From: Noviherbaspirillum sp. UKPF54
GTDB taxonomy: Bacteria; Pseudomonadota; Gammaproteobacteria; Burkholderiales; Burkholderiaceae_D
NCBI RefSeq assembly: GCF_007874125.1
Contig: NZ_CP040128.1
Location: forward strand, 4,650,001 to 4,714,000
Direction: 5' to 3'
Length of the DNA stretch: 64,000 nt
The position numbers were made by a program, and so were the translations under genes. This document shows, piece after piece, positions 53,613 to 64,000 of this stretch. Each line of letters starts with the position of its first letter. The stretch's first letter is position 1. The notes under the pieces are model-generated. The model was not told where the DNA came from. It saw nothing but the letters and a program-made list of their open reading frames with translations, and ran no database searches.

Positions 53613-54438
53613 AATGAGCAATGCGCTGAAAATCGCCTTCATCGGCGGCGGCAACATGGCGACCGCCTTGATCGGCGGTCTGGCAGGCAAGCTGACCGAC
53701 GGAGCCAACATTCACGTCGTCGATATCAATGCCGATGCGCTGCAAAAATTGCTGGCGCAGTTCGGCGTGAGCACGGCGCAGGAAGTTGATGCCGTAATCG
53801 CGCCCTGCGATGTGATCGTGCTGGCTGTCAAGCCGCAGCAGATGAAGGAAGTGGTGGCCAAGCTGCAGCCGCATGTGTCGAAGCAGCTCATCCTCTCGAT
53901 TGCCGCCGGCATTCGCGCGGTTGACTTGTCGCGCTGGCTGGGCGGCTACAACGCCATCGTGCGCACCATGCCCAACACGCCGGCCCTGATCGGCCAGGGC
54001 ATTACCGGCATGGTGGCCACCGCCGGCGTTTCGGATCGGCAGCGCGCGGCGGCCGACGCCATCATGCGCGCCGTGGGCGCGACCGTCTGGCTGGACGACG
54101 AAGCGCTGATCGACCCGGTGACGGCGGTGTCGGGCAGCGGCCCGGCCTATGTGTTCTACTTCATTGAAGCGATGCAGCAGGCGGCGCAGGAAATGGGGCT
54201 GACGGGCGAGCAGGGCACGCAGCTGGCGATTGCCACCTTCGTCGGCGCAGCGCAACTGGCGGCGCAATCCCCGGACCCGGTTTCGGTCTTGCGCGAACGT
54301 GTGACCTCGAAAGGCGGCACGACCTATGCCGCACTGACCAGCATGGAAGCCGGCGGCGTCAGGGATGCGATTGTCAAGGCGATGAAGGCCGCCGCCGCGC
54401 GTGGCAAGGAATTGGGCGAGGAATTCGGGCGCGACTAA
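53602..54438 (+). CDS. proC: Pyrroline-5-carboxylate reductase
   Basis: Final enzyme of proline synthesis. About 278 residues from ATG 53602, or 274 from ATG 53614, which avoids overlap with yggS. The Rossmann loop FIGGGNMATALIGGL is followed by VKPQQMKEVV, the conserved MPNTPALIGQGITGM segment, and the SGSGPAYVFYFIEAM substrate region with the C-terminal dimer helix TSKGGTTYAAL. A 24-base repeat begins seven bases after the stop. Confidence 0.96.
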   Translation: MQSEMSNALKIAFIGGGNMATALIGGLAGKLTDGANIHVVDINADALQKLLAQFGVSTAQEVDAVIAPCDVIVLAVKPQQMKEVVAKLQPHVSKQLILSIAAGIRAVDLSRWLGGYNAIVRTMPNTPALIGQGITGMVATAGVSDRQRAAADAIMRAVGATVWLDDEALIDPVTAVSGSGPAYVFYFIEAMQQAAQEMGLTGEQGTQLAIATFVGAAQLAAQSPDPVSVLRERVTSKGGTTYAALTSMEAGGVRDAIVKAMKAAAARGKELGEEFGRD

Positions 54439-54444
54439 GAGGCC

Positions 54445-54468
54445 TCGCGCAACTTATCCTTGCGCGGC
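54445..54468. repeat. 24-base imperfectly repeated stem-loop, copy 2
   Basis: It matches 17900-17923 at 21 of 24 positions. CGCGCAA (54446-54452) pairs with TTGCGCG (54460-54466) around the loop CTTATCC. It lies between the ends of the convergent proC and yqjK-like genes. No T-run is present. Confidence 0.45.
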
Positions 54469-54470
54469 AC

Positions 54471-54872
54471 CTAACCTCCATTTCCGCGTCGCGCTGCAGG
54501 CAAGGCCTCCGTGCGCGGCTCGGCAAGCCGCATGTCGGCGTAGGGTGTTCTGTCGGCGGCGTCAATGGACGGTGGTGTGGATGGGGAGGATTGCAATAGC
54601 GGCGCCGCATGCCGCAACAGGCGCAGGCTGGCGGTTCCCAGCCGCAGGAAGGACGAGATCCGCTGCGGCCGGATTGCCAGTACGCCCAGCGCGATGGCAG
54701 CGAGCCAGCCGGGATGCTGGCTGACCCGGCGCACGATGCGCATGCCGATATTGACCGACGCCAGCGTATATACAATGGGCTGCACCTCCATCGCGAGCTC
54801 GGCGCGCTGAATGTTACTTTCAGCAATCAGCAATTGCCGGCGCCAGGCGAGCATGTCGGCGCGTGTCTTCAT
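54471..54872 (-). CDS. YqjK-like protein
   Basis: The 133-residue protein has a helical N-terminus (MLAWRRQLLIAESNIQRAELAMEV) and a hydrophobic middle (HPGWLAAIALGVLAIRP), then a Pro/Ser-rich tail. Position after yqjD- and yqjE-type genes supports assignment to the YqjK-like family, uncharacterised membrane-associated proteins. The tail length is variable in this family. Its end is followed by the 24-base repeat. Confidence 0.65.
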   Translation of the reverse strand: MKTRADMLAWRRQLLIAESNIQRAELAMEVQPIVYTLASVNIGMRIVRRVSQHPGWLAAIALGVLAIRPQRISSFLRLGTASLRLLRHAAPLLQSSPSTPPSIDAADRTPYADMRLAEPRTEALPAARRGNGG

Positions 54873-55234
54873 GCTCGCGGCTGCAACATCTCTGTGTCGC
54901 GCGTCAGTTCCGTCATGGTGTGGGTAAGCAGTTTCGGCTTGCCGCGATAACGGCTGCGCACCCGCAGACCCATCATCATCGCCGCCAGCGCAAACAGGAT
55001 CGTCAGCGTCAGCAGCACGCCGGTGCGGTTGGATTCCCAGTACAGCACGACGATGAGCAGAGTTCCAAGCAGAATGGCTACGCCGGCGCAGAACATGGCG
55101 GCCATCGACATCAGCAGGTAGGAAAAATAGCGCAGCGATTCTTCCTCGACCTCGGTGGCCGCCAGTTCGACGCGCGTCTGTACGATGGCGAGCAGGGTGG
55201 CGGCAAGGCGCGCTACCGATTCGGCAATCATCAT
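54869..55234 (-). CDS. YqjE/phage-holin-family membrane protein
   Basis: From ATG 55234 the product is 121 residues. An amphipathic N-terminal helix (ESVARLAATLLAIVQTRVELAATE) is followed by two membrane spans (LLMSMAAMFCAGVAILLGTLL and TGVLLTLTILFALAAMMMG) and a basic C-terminal segment. The pattern is that of YqjE of the phage-holin-like superfamily. It overlaps the yqjK-like start by four bases. The frame is open further upstream, inside the yqjD-like gene. Confidence 0.78.
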   Translation of the reverse strand: MMIAESVARLAATLLAIVQTRVELAATEVEEESLRYFSYLLMSMAAMFCAGVAILLGTLLIVVLYWESNRTGVLLTLTILFALAAMMMGLRVRSRYRGKPKLLTHTMTELTRDTEMLQPRA

Positions 55235-55238
55235 GGAG

Positions 55239-55556
55239 TCATCTGCGCCCGAGCCACATGCCCAGCACCAGTCCTGCCAGCGCGCCGACGCTGACCGACT
55301 GCCACGGGTGTTCCTGCACGTATTGATTGGTATTGGCGAGCGCTTCGCGGCTGCTGGCAAACACATTGCCTTGCAGTGAGGTCAGTCCGCCACGGGCATT
55401 GCTGAGAGTGGATTCGAATTTGGCGCGGGCGGCCTGATAGCCTTCGTCGACTTGTTGCCCGGAACTTCTCAAAAGTTCTTCCGCATCCTTGATGACCAAC
55501 TTCAGGTCGTCGACCAGTCTGTTGCGTACGTCCGTGCCTTGCCGGGTCGTGTCCAT
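55239..55556 (-). CDS. YqjD/ElaB-family (DUF883) membrane-anchored protein
   Basis: The 105-residue protein has the DUF883 layout: a long helix (RNRLVDDLKLVIKDAEELLRSS, QAARAKFESTLSNARGGL) and the C-terminal anchor WQSVSVGALAGLVLGMWLG with a final Arg pair. In E. coli YqjD and ElaB bind ribosomes at the inner membrane in stationary phase. First gene of the yqjD-yqjE-yqjK set on the minus strand. Confidence 0.88.
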   Translation of the reverse strand: MDTTRQGTDVRNRLVDDLKLVIKDAEELLRSSGQQVDEGYQAARAKFESTLSNARGGLTSLQGNVFASSREALANTNQYVQEHPWQSVSVGALAGLVLGMWLGRR

Positions 55557-55658
55557 GCGTGCTCCGTCCTGTTGTTCAAGCTTCCTTGCAGTGTAAGTAA
55601 CAGGACGGGGATCATTTTGTGCGGTGTCAAACGACCGCCGGGCATAGTGAATGTCGGA

Positions 55659-56513
55659 TTAGCGCAACGCGTAGTCGAGCGCGATGCCGGCGAACACTGC
55701 CGCCCCCAGCCAGTTGTTGTGGCGAAAAGCCGCGAAGCAGCGCATGCGGTCGCGTTCGCGGATCAGGGTGTAGTGGTACAGCGCGCAGGCGATCGCCACT
55801 GCCAGTCCCGCCAGGAACCAGCCGCGCAAGCCGTACTGCCATCCCACCACCAGCAGGATCGCAAACGACACCGCATAGCACAGCATGATCGCCGCCACAT
55901 CGAAGCGGCCGAAGGTGATGGCTGACGTCTTGATCCCGATCTTCAGGTCGTCGTCGCGATCGACCATCGCATATTCGGTATCGTAGGCGACGGCCCAGAA
56001 GACATTGCCGATCAGGAGCAGCCATGCCGCCGCCGGCACGCTGTCCTGCACCGCGGCGAATGCCATCGGAATGCCGAAGCCGAAGGCGATGCCGAGATAG
56101 GCCTGCGGAATCGCGAAGAAGCGCTTGAAGTACGGATAGCTCGCCGCGATCAGCACCGCCGCCACCGACATTTCCTTGGTCAGCGTGTTCAGCGGCAAGA
56201 TCAGTGCAAACGCCGCCAGCGCCAGTACGGCCGCCACCATGAGCGCCTCACGCGCGGAAATTTTTCCGCTGGTGATGGGGCGCTCCGCGGTGCGCTTGAC
56301 GTACTTGTCGAAATCGCGGTCGGCGTAATCGTTGATGGCGCAGCCGGCCGAGCGCATCAGCACCGTGCCCAACGTAAAGATGAGCACCAGTTTCCAGTCC
56401 GGCCGGCCGTTCGACGCAAGCCACAAGGCGGCCAGCGTCGGCCACAGCAGGAGCAGGCTGCCGATCGGTTTGTCGAGGCGGATCAGGCGGAAATAAAGAG
56501 CAAGACGGTTCAT
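55659..56513 (-). CDS. ubiA: 4-hydroxybenzoate polyprenyltransferase
   Basis: Membrane prenyltransferase of ubiquinone synthesis. The 284-residue protein has about eight to nine helices and the two Asp-rich motifs: NDYADRDFD in the first half and [13 protein letters not shown] in the second. It begins [19 protein letters not shown], typical of UbiA. No ubiC is adjacent. It lies downstream of oxyR on the same strand with 91 bases between. Confidence 0.95.
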   Translation of the reverse strand: MNRLALYFRLIRLDKPIGSLLLLWPTLAALWLASNGRPDWKLVLIFTLGTVLMRSAGCAINDYADRDFDKYVKRTAERPITSGKISAREALMVAAVLALAAFALILPLNTLTKEMSVAAVLIAASYPYFKRFFAIPQAYLGIAFGFGIPMAFAAVQDSVPAAAWLLLIGNVFWAVAYDTEYAMVDRDDDLKIGIKTSAITFGRFDVAAIMLCYAVSFAILLVVGWQYGLRGWFLAGLAVAIACALYHYTLIRERDRMRCFAAFRHNNWLGAAVFAGIALDYALR

Positions 56514-56604
56514 GGCGTGTCGGATGAATGGTCAGGCACGGGCAGACGTCCGCCGCATGCGTTGATAAGGGCTGGGCGCATTATAGGGGCGCGCCGGCGC
56601 GGCG

Positions 56605-57552
56605 TCAGGCTTCGGCGGTTTGCGCGTCATGCAGCATGGTCGCGCCGTGCAGGTCGCACGACAGCACCGCCTGGCGAATCGCCTCGATGGCGGGCCGGCG
56701 CGTAAAGCTCTTGCGCCACGCAAGCACGACCCGGCGCGACGGCGCCGGGTCGGCAAACGGCACGTAGCGCAGCATGCCATCCTTCGCATGCATGTCCGGC
56801 ACCGATGCCTGCGGCAGTACCGTGATGCCGATACCGGAGGCGACCATGTGGCGGATGGTTTCCAGCGACGAGCCTTCGAAGGTGCGCGCGATGCCGTCGC
56901 CGCTGGTGGAAAAGCGCGACATCTCCGGGCACACTTCCAGCACCTGGTCGCGGAAGCAGTGGCCGTTACCGAGCAACAGCATGGTTTCCGATTTCAGCTC
57001 CTCGGCATGGATGACGTCGCGCGCTGCCCAGGCATGGTGCTTGGGCAGCGCGACGACGAACGGCTCGTCGTACAGCGGCTGCACCATCAAGCCCTGGTCG
57101 GCGAACGGCAGGGCCATGATCGCCGCGTCCAGCTCGCCCTGGCGCAGCAGCTCGATCAGGCGCACCGTGAAATTTTCCTGCAGTACCAGCGGCATCTGCG
57201 GCACGCGCTCGATCATGGTCTTGACCAGCGGCGGCAACAGATAGGGAGCGATGGTGTAGATGACGCCCAGACGCAAGGGACCCGCCAGCGGGTCCTTGTT
57301 CTGCTTGGCAATTTCCTTGATCGCTGCAGTCTGCTCCAGCACGCGCTCGGCCTGCGCGACGATTTGCGCGCCCAGCGGCGTCATCGAAATTTCGCTGCCA
57401 CCACGCTCGAAAATCACCACGCCGAGCTCGTCTTCGAGCTTCTTGATCGCCACCGACAGGGTCGGCTGCGCCACGAAACACGCTTCCGCAGCGTGGCCGA
57501 AATGCTTTTCGCGGGCGACGGCGACGATGTATTTAAGTTCGGTAAGAGTCAT
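56605..57552 (-). CDS. oxyR: Hydrogen-peroxide-inducible regulator OxyR
   Basis: LysR-family peroxide sensor. The 315-residue protein starts MTLTELKYIVAVAREKHFGHAAEACFVAQPTLS, the OxyR-type helix-turn-helix. The redox pair falls at Cys199 (GNGHCF) and Cys208 (LEVCPE), the same numbers as in E. coli OxyR, which form the activating disulfide. It sits next to recG, a neighbour pairing common in proteobacteria. The target genes are not in this window, though the glutathione peroxidase at 50 kb is a possible client. Confidence 0.95.
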   Translation of the reverse strand: MTLTELKYIVAVAREKHFGHAAEACFVAQPTLSVAIKKLEDELGVVIFERGGSEISMTPLGAQIVAQAERVLEQTAAIKEIAKQNKDPLAGPLRLGVIYTIAPYLLPPLVKTMIERVPQMPLVLQENFTVRLIELLRQGELDAAIMALPFADQGLMVQPLYDEPFVVALPKHHAWAARDVIHAEELKSETMLLLGNGHCFRDQVLEVCPEMSRFSTSGDGIARTFEGSSLETIRHMVASGIGITVLPQASVPDMHAKDGMLRYVPFADPAPSRRVVLAWRKSFTRRPAIEAIRQAVLSCDLHGATMLHDAQTAEA

Positions 57553-57689
57553 AGGGGTACGCTCGATATCGGGCTGCGGGGCTGTGGTCTTGTCGAAAAA
57601 CCAATCGATGGCTGGAATGTCATCGCCATAGTATAAAGACTGTGCGGAAAATGGGGAAAACGCCGAAGGCAGCGGCGTCGGCCGTCAGC

Positions 57690-59777
57690 TTATACCTTCA
57701 GGAACTCTTCGCGTCCGCCTAGCCAGCGCGCCAAGTGCGCTTCCACCGTCGCCGGGTCGTCGCACAGCAGCCTGTGCGCCACGTCGCGCGCCTTTTCCAC
57801 CAGCCATTGATCGGTCTGCAAGTCGGCGAAACGCAGCATCGCCTGCCCCGACTGGCGGGCGCCGAGAAATTCTCCGGGACCGCGGATTTCCAGGTCGCGC
57901 CGCGCGATCTCGAAGCCGTCGGTGGTCTCGCGCATCGTCATCAGGCGCTGCCGGGCGACCGGCCCCAGCGGGCTCTGGTAGAGCAGCAGGCAGACGCTGG
58001 CGGCCGAGCCGCGCCCGACCCGGCCGCGCAGCTGGTGCAGCTGCGACAGGCCGAAGCGTTCCGCATGCTCGATCACCATCAGAGATGCGTTCGGCACATC
58101 GACGCCGACCTCGATCACGGTGGTGGCGACCAGTACGTGGATCTCGCCGCGGGAAAAACCGTCCATCACGATCTGCTTCTCGGCCGGCTTCATGCGGCCA
58201 TGCACCAGGCCGACTTGCAAATCGGGCAGGGCTTCGGCCAGCATCGCATGGGTTTCGGTCGCGGTTTGCAGCTGCAAGGCTTCCGATTCCTCGATCAGCG
58301 GGCATACCCAGTACACCTGGCGGCCTTCCTGCGCCGCCGCGTGTACCCGCTCGATGACCTCGTCGCGCCGGTTCTGGTCGACCACGCGCGTGACGATCGG
58401 CGTGCGCCCGGGCGGCAGTTCGTCGATCACCGATACTTCCAGGTCCGCGTAATACGTCATCGCCAGCGTGCGCGGAATCGGCGTGGCCGACATCATCAGC
58501 TGGTGCGGCACGGTTTGCTGATGGAACAGGTTGTCGCCCTCCAGACCCTTGTTGCGCAAGGCGAGGCGCTGGCCGACGCCGAAGCGATGCTGTTCGTCGA
58601 CGATCACCAGCCCCAACTTCGCGAAGTCGACGCCCTCCTGGATCAGCGCATGGGTGCCGATCACCAGCTGCGCAGCGCCGGATTCGATCAAGGCCTGCGC
58701 TTCGCTCTTTTCCTTTTTCCGCAGACTGCCGGTCAGCCAGGCGACTTTGACGCCCAACGGCTCCATCCACTGCGCGATCTTGCGGAAGTGCTGCTCGGCC
58801 AGGATCTCGGTCGGCGCCATCAGGGTAGCCTGAAAGCCGCTGTCTATCGCCTGGGCTGCGGCGAGCGCCGCCACCACCGTCTTGCCGCTGCCGACGTCGC
58901 CCTGCAGCAGGCGCTGCATCGGGTACGACTGGCGCAGGTCGGCGCGGATCTCCCCCAGCACGCGCTGCTGCGCGCCGGTCAGTTTGAACGGCAGGTTCGC
59001 CAGGAAGGCGGTGGACAGTTCGCCGACCGCCGGCAAGGGAGCGGCGCCCTTAGCGCGGCGCGCTTCCTGTGCGCGCTTGAGCGACAGCTGCTGCGCCAGC
59101 AGCTCGTCGAACTTCATGCGCGTCCACGCGGGATGGGTATGCTCCATCAGCGCGTGTTCGTCGACGTCCGGCGGCGGGTTGTGCAACAGCTTCACCGACG
59201 CGTCGAACGGCGCCAGCTGCAGTTGCGCCAGTAGTGCCGGCGACAGCGTATCGTTCCAGGTCACGCGCTTGATCGCATTGGCGATCGCCTTGCGCAGATA
59301 AGCCTGCGACAGGCCTTCACCGGCCGGATAGACGGGCGTGAGCGCGCTCGGCAGCGGCGTGCCTTCTTCCACCACCTTGTAGGCTGGATGCACCATCTCC
59401 GCGCCGAAAAAGCCGTGTCGCACCTCGCCGCGAGCCCGCACCCGGGTGCCGGCCGCGAGCTGCTTGATCTGGCTGCCGTAAAAATTCAAAAAGCGCATGA
59501 CCAGCGGGCCGGAGTCGTCGATGATCGTCACGACCAGCTGGCGGCGCGGCCGGTACTGGACGTCGCACTCGGTCACCACGCCTTCGACCTGCGCCGCGCT
59601 GCCCGACATGAAGCCGGCTTGCCGGATCGGCACGATTTTCGTTTCATCCTCGTAGCGCAGCGGCAGGTGCAGCACCAGGTCCATGTCCGAGCGCAGGCCG
59701 AGCCTGGCGAGCTTGTTCTCGCTGGCGCTGGCTTTGGAACCGGCGGAAGTGGGCGGCTTGCGCTTGGTTGCTGGCAT
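57690..59777 (-). CDS. recG: ATP-dependent DNA helicase RecG
   Basis: RecG remodels stalled forks and Holliday junctions. ATG 59777 gives 695 residues, normal for the family; the frame runs on to 60056 but overlaps queA. The N-terminal wedge domain (PLRYEDETKIVPI, OB-fold GTRVRARGEV) is followed by the helicase core. Walker A GDVGSGKT lies at about 293-300, with DEQHRFGVGQR, MSATPIPRTLAMT, VATTVIEVGVDVPNA and QLRGRVGRG for the later motifs. It is divergent from queA. Confidence 0.96.
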   Translation of the reverse strand: MPATKRKPPTSAGSKASASENKLARLGLRSDMDLVLHLPLRYEDETKIVPIRQAGFMSGSAAQVEGVVTECDVQYRPRRQLVVTIIDDSGPLVMRFLNFYGSQIKQLAAGTRVRARGEVRHGFFGAEMVHPAYKVVEEGTPLPSALTPVYPAGEGLSQAYLRKAIANAIKRVTWNDTLSPALLAQLQLAPFDASVKLLHNPPPDVDEHALMEHTHPAWTRMKFDELLAQQLSLKRAQEARRAKGAAPLPAVGELSTAFLANLPFKLTGAQQRVLGEIRADLRQSYPMQRLLQGDVGSGKTVVAALAAAQAIDSGFQATLMAPTEILAEQHFRKIAQWMEPLGVKVAWLTGSLRKKEKSEAQALIESGAAQLVIGTHALIQEGVDFAKLGLVIVDEQHRFGVGQRLALRNKGLEGDNLFHQQTVPHQLMMSATPIPRTLAMTYYADLEVSVIDELPPGRTPIVTRVVDQNRRDEVIERVHAAAQEGRQVYWVCPLIEESEALQLQTATETHAMLAEALPDLQVGLVHGRMKPAEKQIVMDGFSRGEIHVLVATTVIEVGVDVPNASLMVIEHAERFGLSQLHQLRGRVGRGSAASVCLLLYQSPLGPVARQRLMTMRETTDGFEIARRDLEIRGPGEFLGARQSGQAMLRFADLQTDQWLVEKARDVAHRLLCDDPATVEAHLARWLGGREEFLKV

Positions 59778-59947
59778 ATCGGGCCGTAAATGGCGGCAGG
59801 AAGGTAGAATAGCGGGTTTGATCAGCCAAGGCGGGAATCGCGCCTGCCATTGTAGGGCAAAGTTATCAAAAATGGCGGCATCGTGCCAGAGTGCTGCCAA
59901 CCCGAACACTGCCGCCGCAAGCGGCTTTTCGCCTCTCAGTTTTAAGC

Positions 59948-62091
<2,144 letters not shown>

Positions 62092-62100
62092 CCGTCCTTC

Positions 62101-62125
62101 GGCAGCCGGGGGCGTCCCGGCTGCC
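62101..62125 (+). terminator. Terminator after tgt
   Basis: GGCAGCCGGG (62101-62110), a five-base loop and CCCGGCTGCC (62116-62125) form a perfect 10-bp stem, followed by cggtcttattt, a broken T-rich stretch. It separates queA-tgt from yajC-secD. Confidence 0.75.
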
Positions 62126-62238
62126 CGGTCTTATTTCAAGGCAAATAGTATGGCTCCCGCGGTTTTGCGATAAGGTCAAGAAACCGTGTGGTGAATGCTA
62201 AAATGCCGGGCTATTCAACACAAAAATCGGAGCACAAC

Positions 62239-62559
62239 GTGTTTATTTCCAACGCCTATGCACAAACCGCGGCCGGCGCCGAAGGCAGCCTGATGAGCTT
62301 TTTGCCAATCATCCTGATGTTCGTCGTCCTGTACTTCCTGATGATCCGCCCGCAGATGAAGCGCCAGAAAGAACAGAAGGCGATGATGGACGCGCTCGCC
62401 AAGGGCGATGAAGTGGTGACCGCCGGCGGCATGCTGGGCAAGGTGAACAAGGTGACCGACGCGTATGTAATGCTCGAAGTTGCCAACGGCACGGAAGTCG
62501 TTGTGCAAAAGGCTGCCGTGTCTACGTTGTTGCCAAAAGGCACCATCAAATCGCTGTAA
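62239..62559 (+). CDS. yajC: Preprotein translocase subunit YajC
   Basis: YajC associates with SecDF at the inner membrane. From GTG 62239, with CGGAGC upstream, the protein has 106 residues. A short N-terminal segment is followed by one membrane span (MSFLPIILMFVVLYFLMI) and the family PQMKRQKEQKAMMDALAKGDEVVTAGGMLGKV region. The frame is open to 62188 upstream, but GTG 62239 suits the family. TAAAAT at 62199-62204 may be its -10 element. Confidence 0.93.
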   Translation: MFISNAYAQTAAGAEGSLMSFLPIILMFVVLYFLMIRPQMKRQKEQKAMMDALAKGDEVVTAGGMLGKVNKVTDAYVMLEVANGTEVVVQKAAVSTLLPKGTIKSL

Positions 62560-62626
62560 TTGGGTCGGGCCGGAATACGATCGCATGCCGGCCCGTCGAA
62601 GCACCCGATATTCAAGCTGAACCACT

Positions 62627-64000
62627 ATGAACCGCTATCCTCTCTGGAAATATATTGTCATCGCCGTCGCGCTGATCCTTGGCGCGCTGTACACGGCACC
62701 GAATTTCTTCGGTGAATCTCCTGCGGTGCAAATCAGTAGCGCGAAAGCCACCATCAAGATCGAGCCGGGCATGATGGACCGTGTCGAACAGGTGCTGCAG
62801 AAAGGTGGCCTGAAGGCTGGCAGCGTGCAGTACGATGTCGCCGGCACCCAGGGGTCGATACGCGCCCGTTTTGCCGATCCCGATACCCAGTTCAAGGCCA
62901 AGGCCTTGCTGGAACACGAATTGAACACCGATCCGGCTGACCCGACCTATATCGTCGCATTCAATTTGCTGCCGAATACGCCGCAATGGCTGCAAAGCAT
63001 TCACGCCTTGCCGATGTACCTCGGCCTCGACTTGCGCGGCGGCGTGCATTTCCTGATGCAGGTCGACACCAAGGCAGTATTGAACAAGCGCCTGCAAGGG
63101 TTGCAGACCAGCGTACGCACCATGTTGCGCGACAAAAACGTGCGTCACTCTGGCATCAGCCGTAACGGCGACGCCATCGAGATCCGCTTCCGCGATGCCG
63201 ACACGCTCGCCAAGGGCAAGGAAGTGCTGGCGTCGCAGCTGTCCGAAGTGGCGCTTACCGAAGCCGCCGACGGCGCCGACCTGAAGCTGGTGGCGACCAT
63301 GAAGCCGCAGGCGCTCTCCCAGACGGTGGAAAACGCGGTGCAGCAGAACATCACCACGCTCTCCAAGCGCGTCAATGAACTGGGCGTGGCCGAGCCGGTG
63401 ATCCAGCGCCAGGGCGCGGACCGCATCGTGGTGCAGCTGCCTGGCGTGCAGGACGTCTCGCGTGCCAAAGACATCATCGGCCGCACCGCGACCCTGGAAG
63501 TGCGCATGGTGGACGAGACGGTGACGCGCGGTACCGAGGAAACCGCTGCCGTGCCTTTCGGCTCCGAGCTGTTCAAGGTCGGCAAGGGCGCCCCGGTGGT
63601 GCTGTACAAGGAACCGATCATCACCGGCGACTACATCTCTAATGCCTCGGCCAGCTTCGACCAGAACCAGCAGCCGGCGGTCAGCATCGACCTGAACGGC
63701 GACGGCGGGCGCAAGATGCGCGAAGCGACGCGCGACAAGATCGGCAAGCTGATGGCCATCGTGCTGTTCGAGAAGGGCAAGGGCGAAGTGCTGACGGTGG
63801 CGACCATTCGCGATGAACTTGGTTCGCGCTTCCAGATCACCGGCATGGGCACGCCCGAGGCGGCCAACGACTTGTCGCTGCTGCTGCGCGCGGGCTCGCT
63901 GGCCGCGCCGATGGAAATCGTCGAGGAACGCACCATCGGCCCGCAGCTCGGCGCCGACAACATCAAGAAGGGCTTCGATTCGACGCTGTACGGCTTTACC
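62627..64000 (+). CDS. secD: Protein translocase subunit SecD, 3' end outside window
   Basis: SecD is the proton-driven partner of SecYEG. ATG 62627 begins MNRYPLWKYIVIAVALILGALYT, an N-terminal membrane span. The periplasmic P1 region follows (MYLGLDLRGGVHFLMQVD near residue 130, QNITTLSKRVNELGVAEPVIQRQG, DRIVVQLPGVQD). The visible 458 codons end before the SecDF membrane bundle. The frame is open through the window end; secF is expected beyond it. It lies 67 bases after yajC. Confidence 0.95.
   Translation, partial: MNRYPLWKYIVIAVALILGALYTAPNFFGESPAVQISSAKATIKIEPGMMDRVEQVLQKGGLKAGSVQYDVAGTQGSIRARFADPDTQFKAKALLEHELNTDPADPTYIVAFNLLPNTPQWLQSIHALPMYLGLDLRGGVHFLMQVDTKAVLNKRLQGLQTSVRTMLRDKNVRHSGISRNGDAIEIRFRDADTLAKGKEVLASQLSEVALTEAADGADLKLVATMKPQALSQTVENAVQQNITTLSKRVNELGVAEPVIQRQGADRIVVQLPGVQDVSRAKDIIGRTATLEVRMVDETVTRGTEETAAVPFGSELFKVGKGAPVVLYKEPIITGDYISNASASFDQNQQPAVSIDLNGDGGRKMREATRDKIGKLMAIVLFEKGKGEVLTVATIRDELGSRFQITGMGTPEAANDLSLLLRAGSLAAPMEIVEERTIGPQLGADNIKKGFDSTLYGFT

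Noticed and set aside
55557-55658. Minus-strand TTGACA upstream of the yqjD-like gene as a promoter
   Set aside because: The -35 match is perfect, but no acceptable -10 hexamer follows at 16-18 bases, so I did not list it as a feature.

Overview
The window is a gene-dense, GC-rich stretch of bacterial housekeeping chromosome. Gene order points to a betaproteobacterium of the Burkholderiales, probably an Oxalobacteraceae/Herbaspirillum-type organism: dusB-fis-purH-ruvC-ruvA-ruvB, pilT/pilU back to back with yggS-proC, a BPSS1780-family membrane protein beside thrB, xseB-ispA-dxs, and queA-tgt-yajC-secD. The family placement is inference from synteny and protein style, not from a search. I see no rRNA, tRNA, insertion sequence, prophage or CRISPR array.

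Layout. 1-7.3 kb: a partial PEBP-like protein, a histidine phosphatase, dusB-fis-purH, then ruvC, ruvA and ruvB with an antisense HELAH membrane protein wedged between ruvC and ruvA. 7.3-12 kb: a hydratase with its own promoter and paired dyads, a DUF2147 protein and valS. 12-16.5 kb: a thiamine operon (thiC-thiS-thiG-thiD-thiE) behind a TPP riboswitch. 16.4-18.8 kb: a LysR/cupin divergent pair and a truncated DapA-like gene. 18.8-23.3 kb: uvrD, then an ECF sigma / zinc-finger anti-sigma / periplasmic sensor operon followed by a secreted His-rich protein. 23.3-34 kb: a minus-strand set (LOG, DUF2782-like, thrB, BPSS1780), polA, a Tat-exported dienelactone hydrolase, a ZIP metal transporter, sseA, an EamA transporter and an orphan Rieske oxygenase. 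34-38 kb: isoprenoid operon xseB-ispA-dxs followed by folE2. 38-45.3 kb: a PduO-type adenosyltransferase and D-2-hydroxyacid oxidation genes (an FAD oxidase, a LysR regulator, glcD-glcE-glcF). 45.3-50 kb: a 35-residue membrane peptide, an ABM-like protein, lrgA-lrgB homologues, a second folE2, a secreted His-containing protein divergent from a SufR-like Cys-rich regulator, and an SDR. 50-57.6 kb: gpx-pilU-pilT on the minus strand, yggS-proC, a yqjD-yqjE-yqjK stress-membrane set, ubiA and oxyR. 57.6-64 kb: recG, queA, tgt, yajC and a secD cut by the window end.

Most genes are ordinary core functions. The accessory interest lies in regulation and small features. Two ECF-type promoters with the same GGAAC-N16-CGTT layout flank the sigma operon and put the downstream His-rich secreted protein in the same probable regulon. 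A perfect inverted repeat sits at the predicted start of the ZIP transporter transcript. Two GATGT dyads surround the hydratase promoter. A 24-base repeat, 21 bases identical, lies exactly at the broken end of the DapA-like gene and again behind yqjK. A small membrane ORF has its own promoter and a two-tier stem downstream. Many gene ends carry GC-rich hairpins without a T-run.

Promoters, operators and hairpins were read by eye. Their activity is inference. Start codons are chosen by family N-terminus and ribosome-binding sites and are flagged where uncertain.
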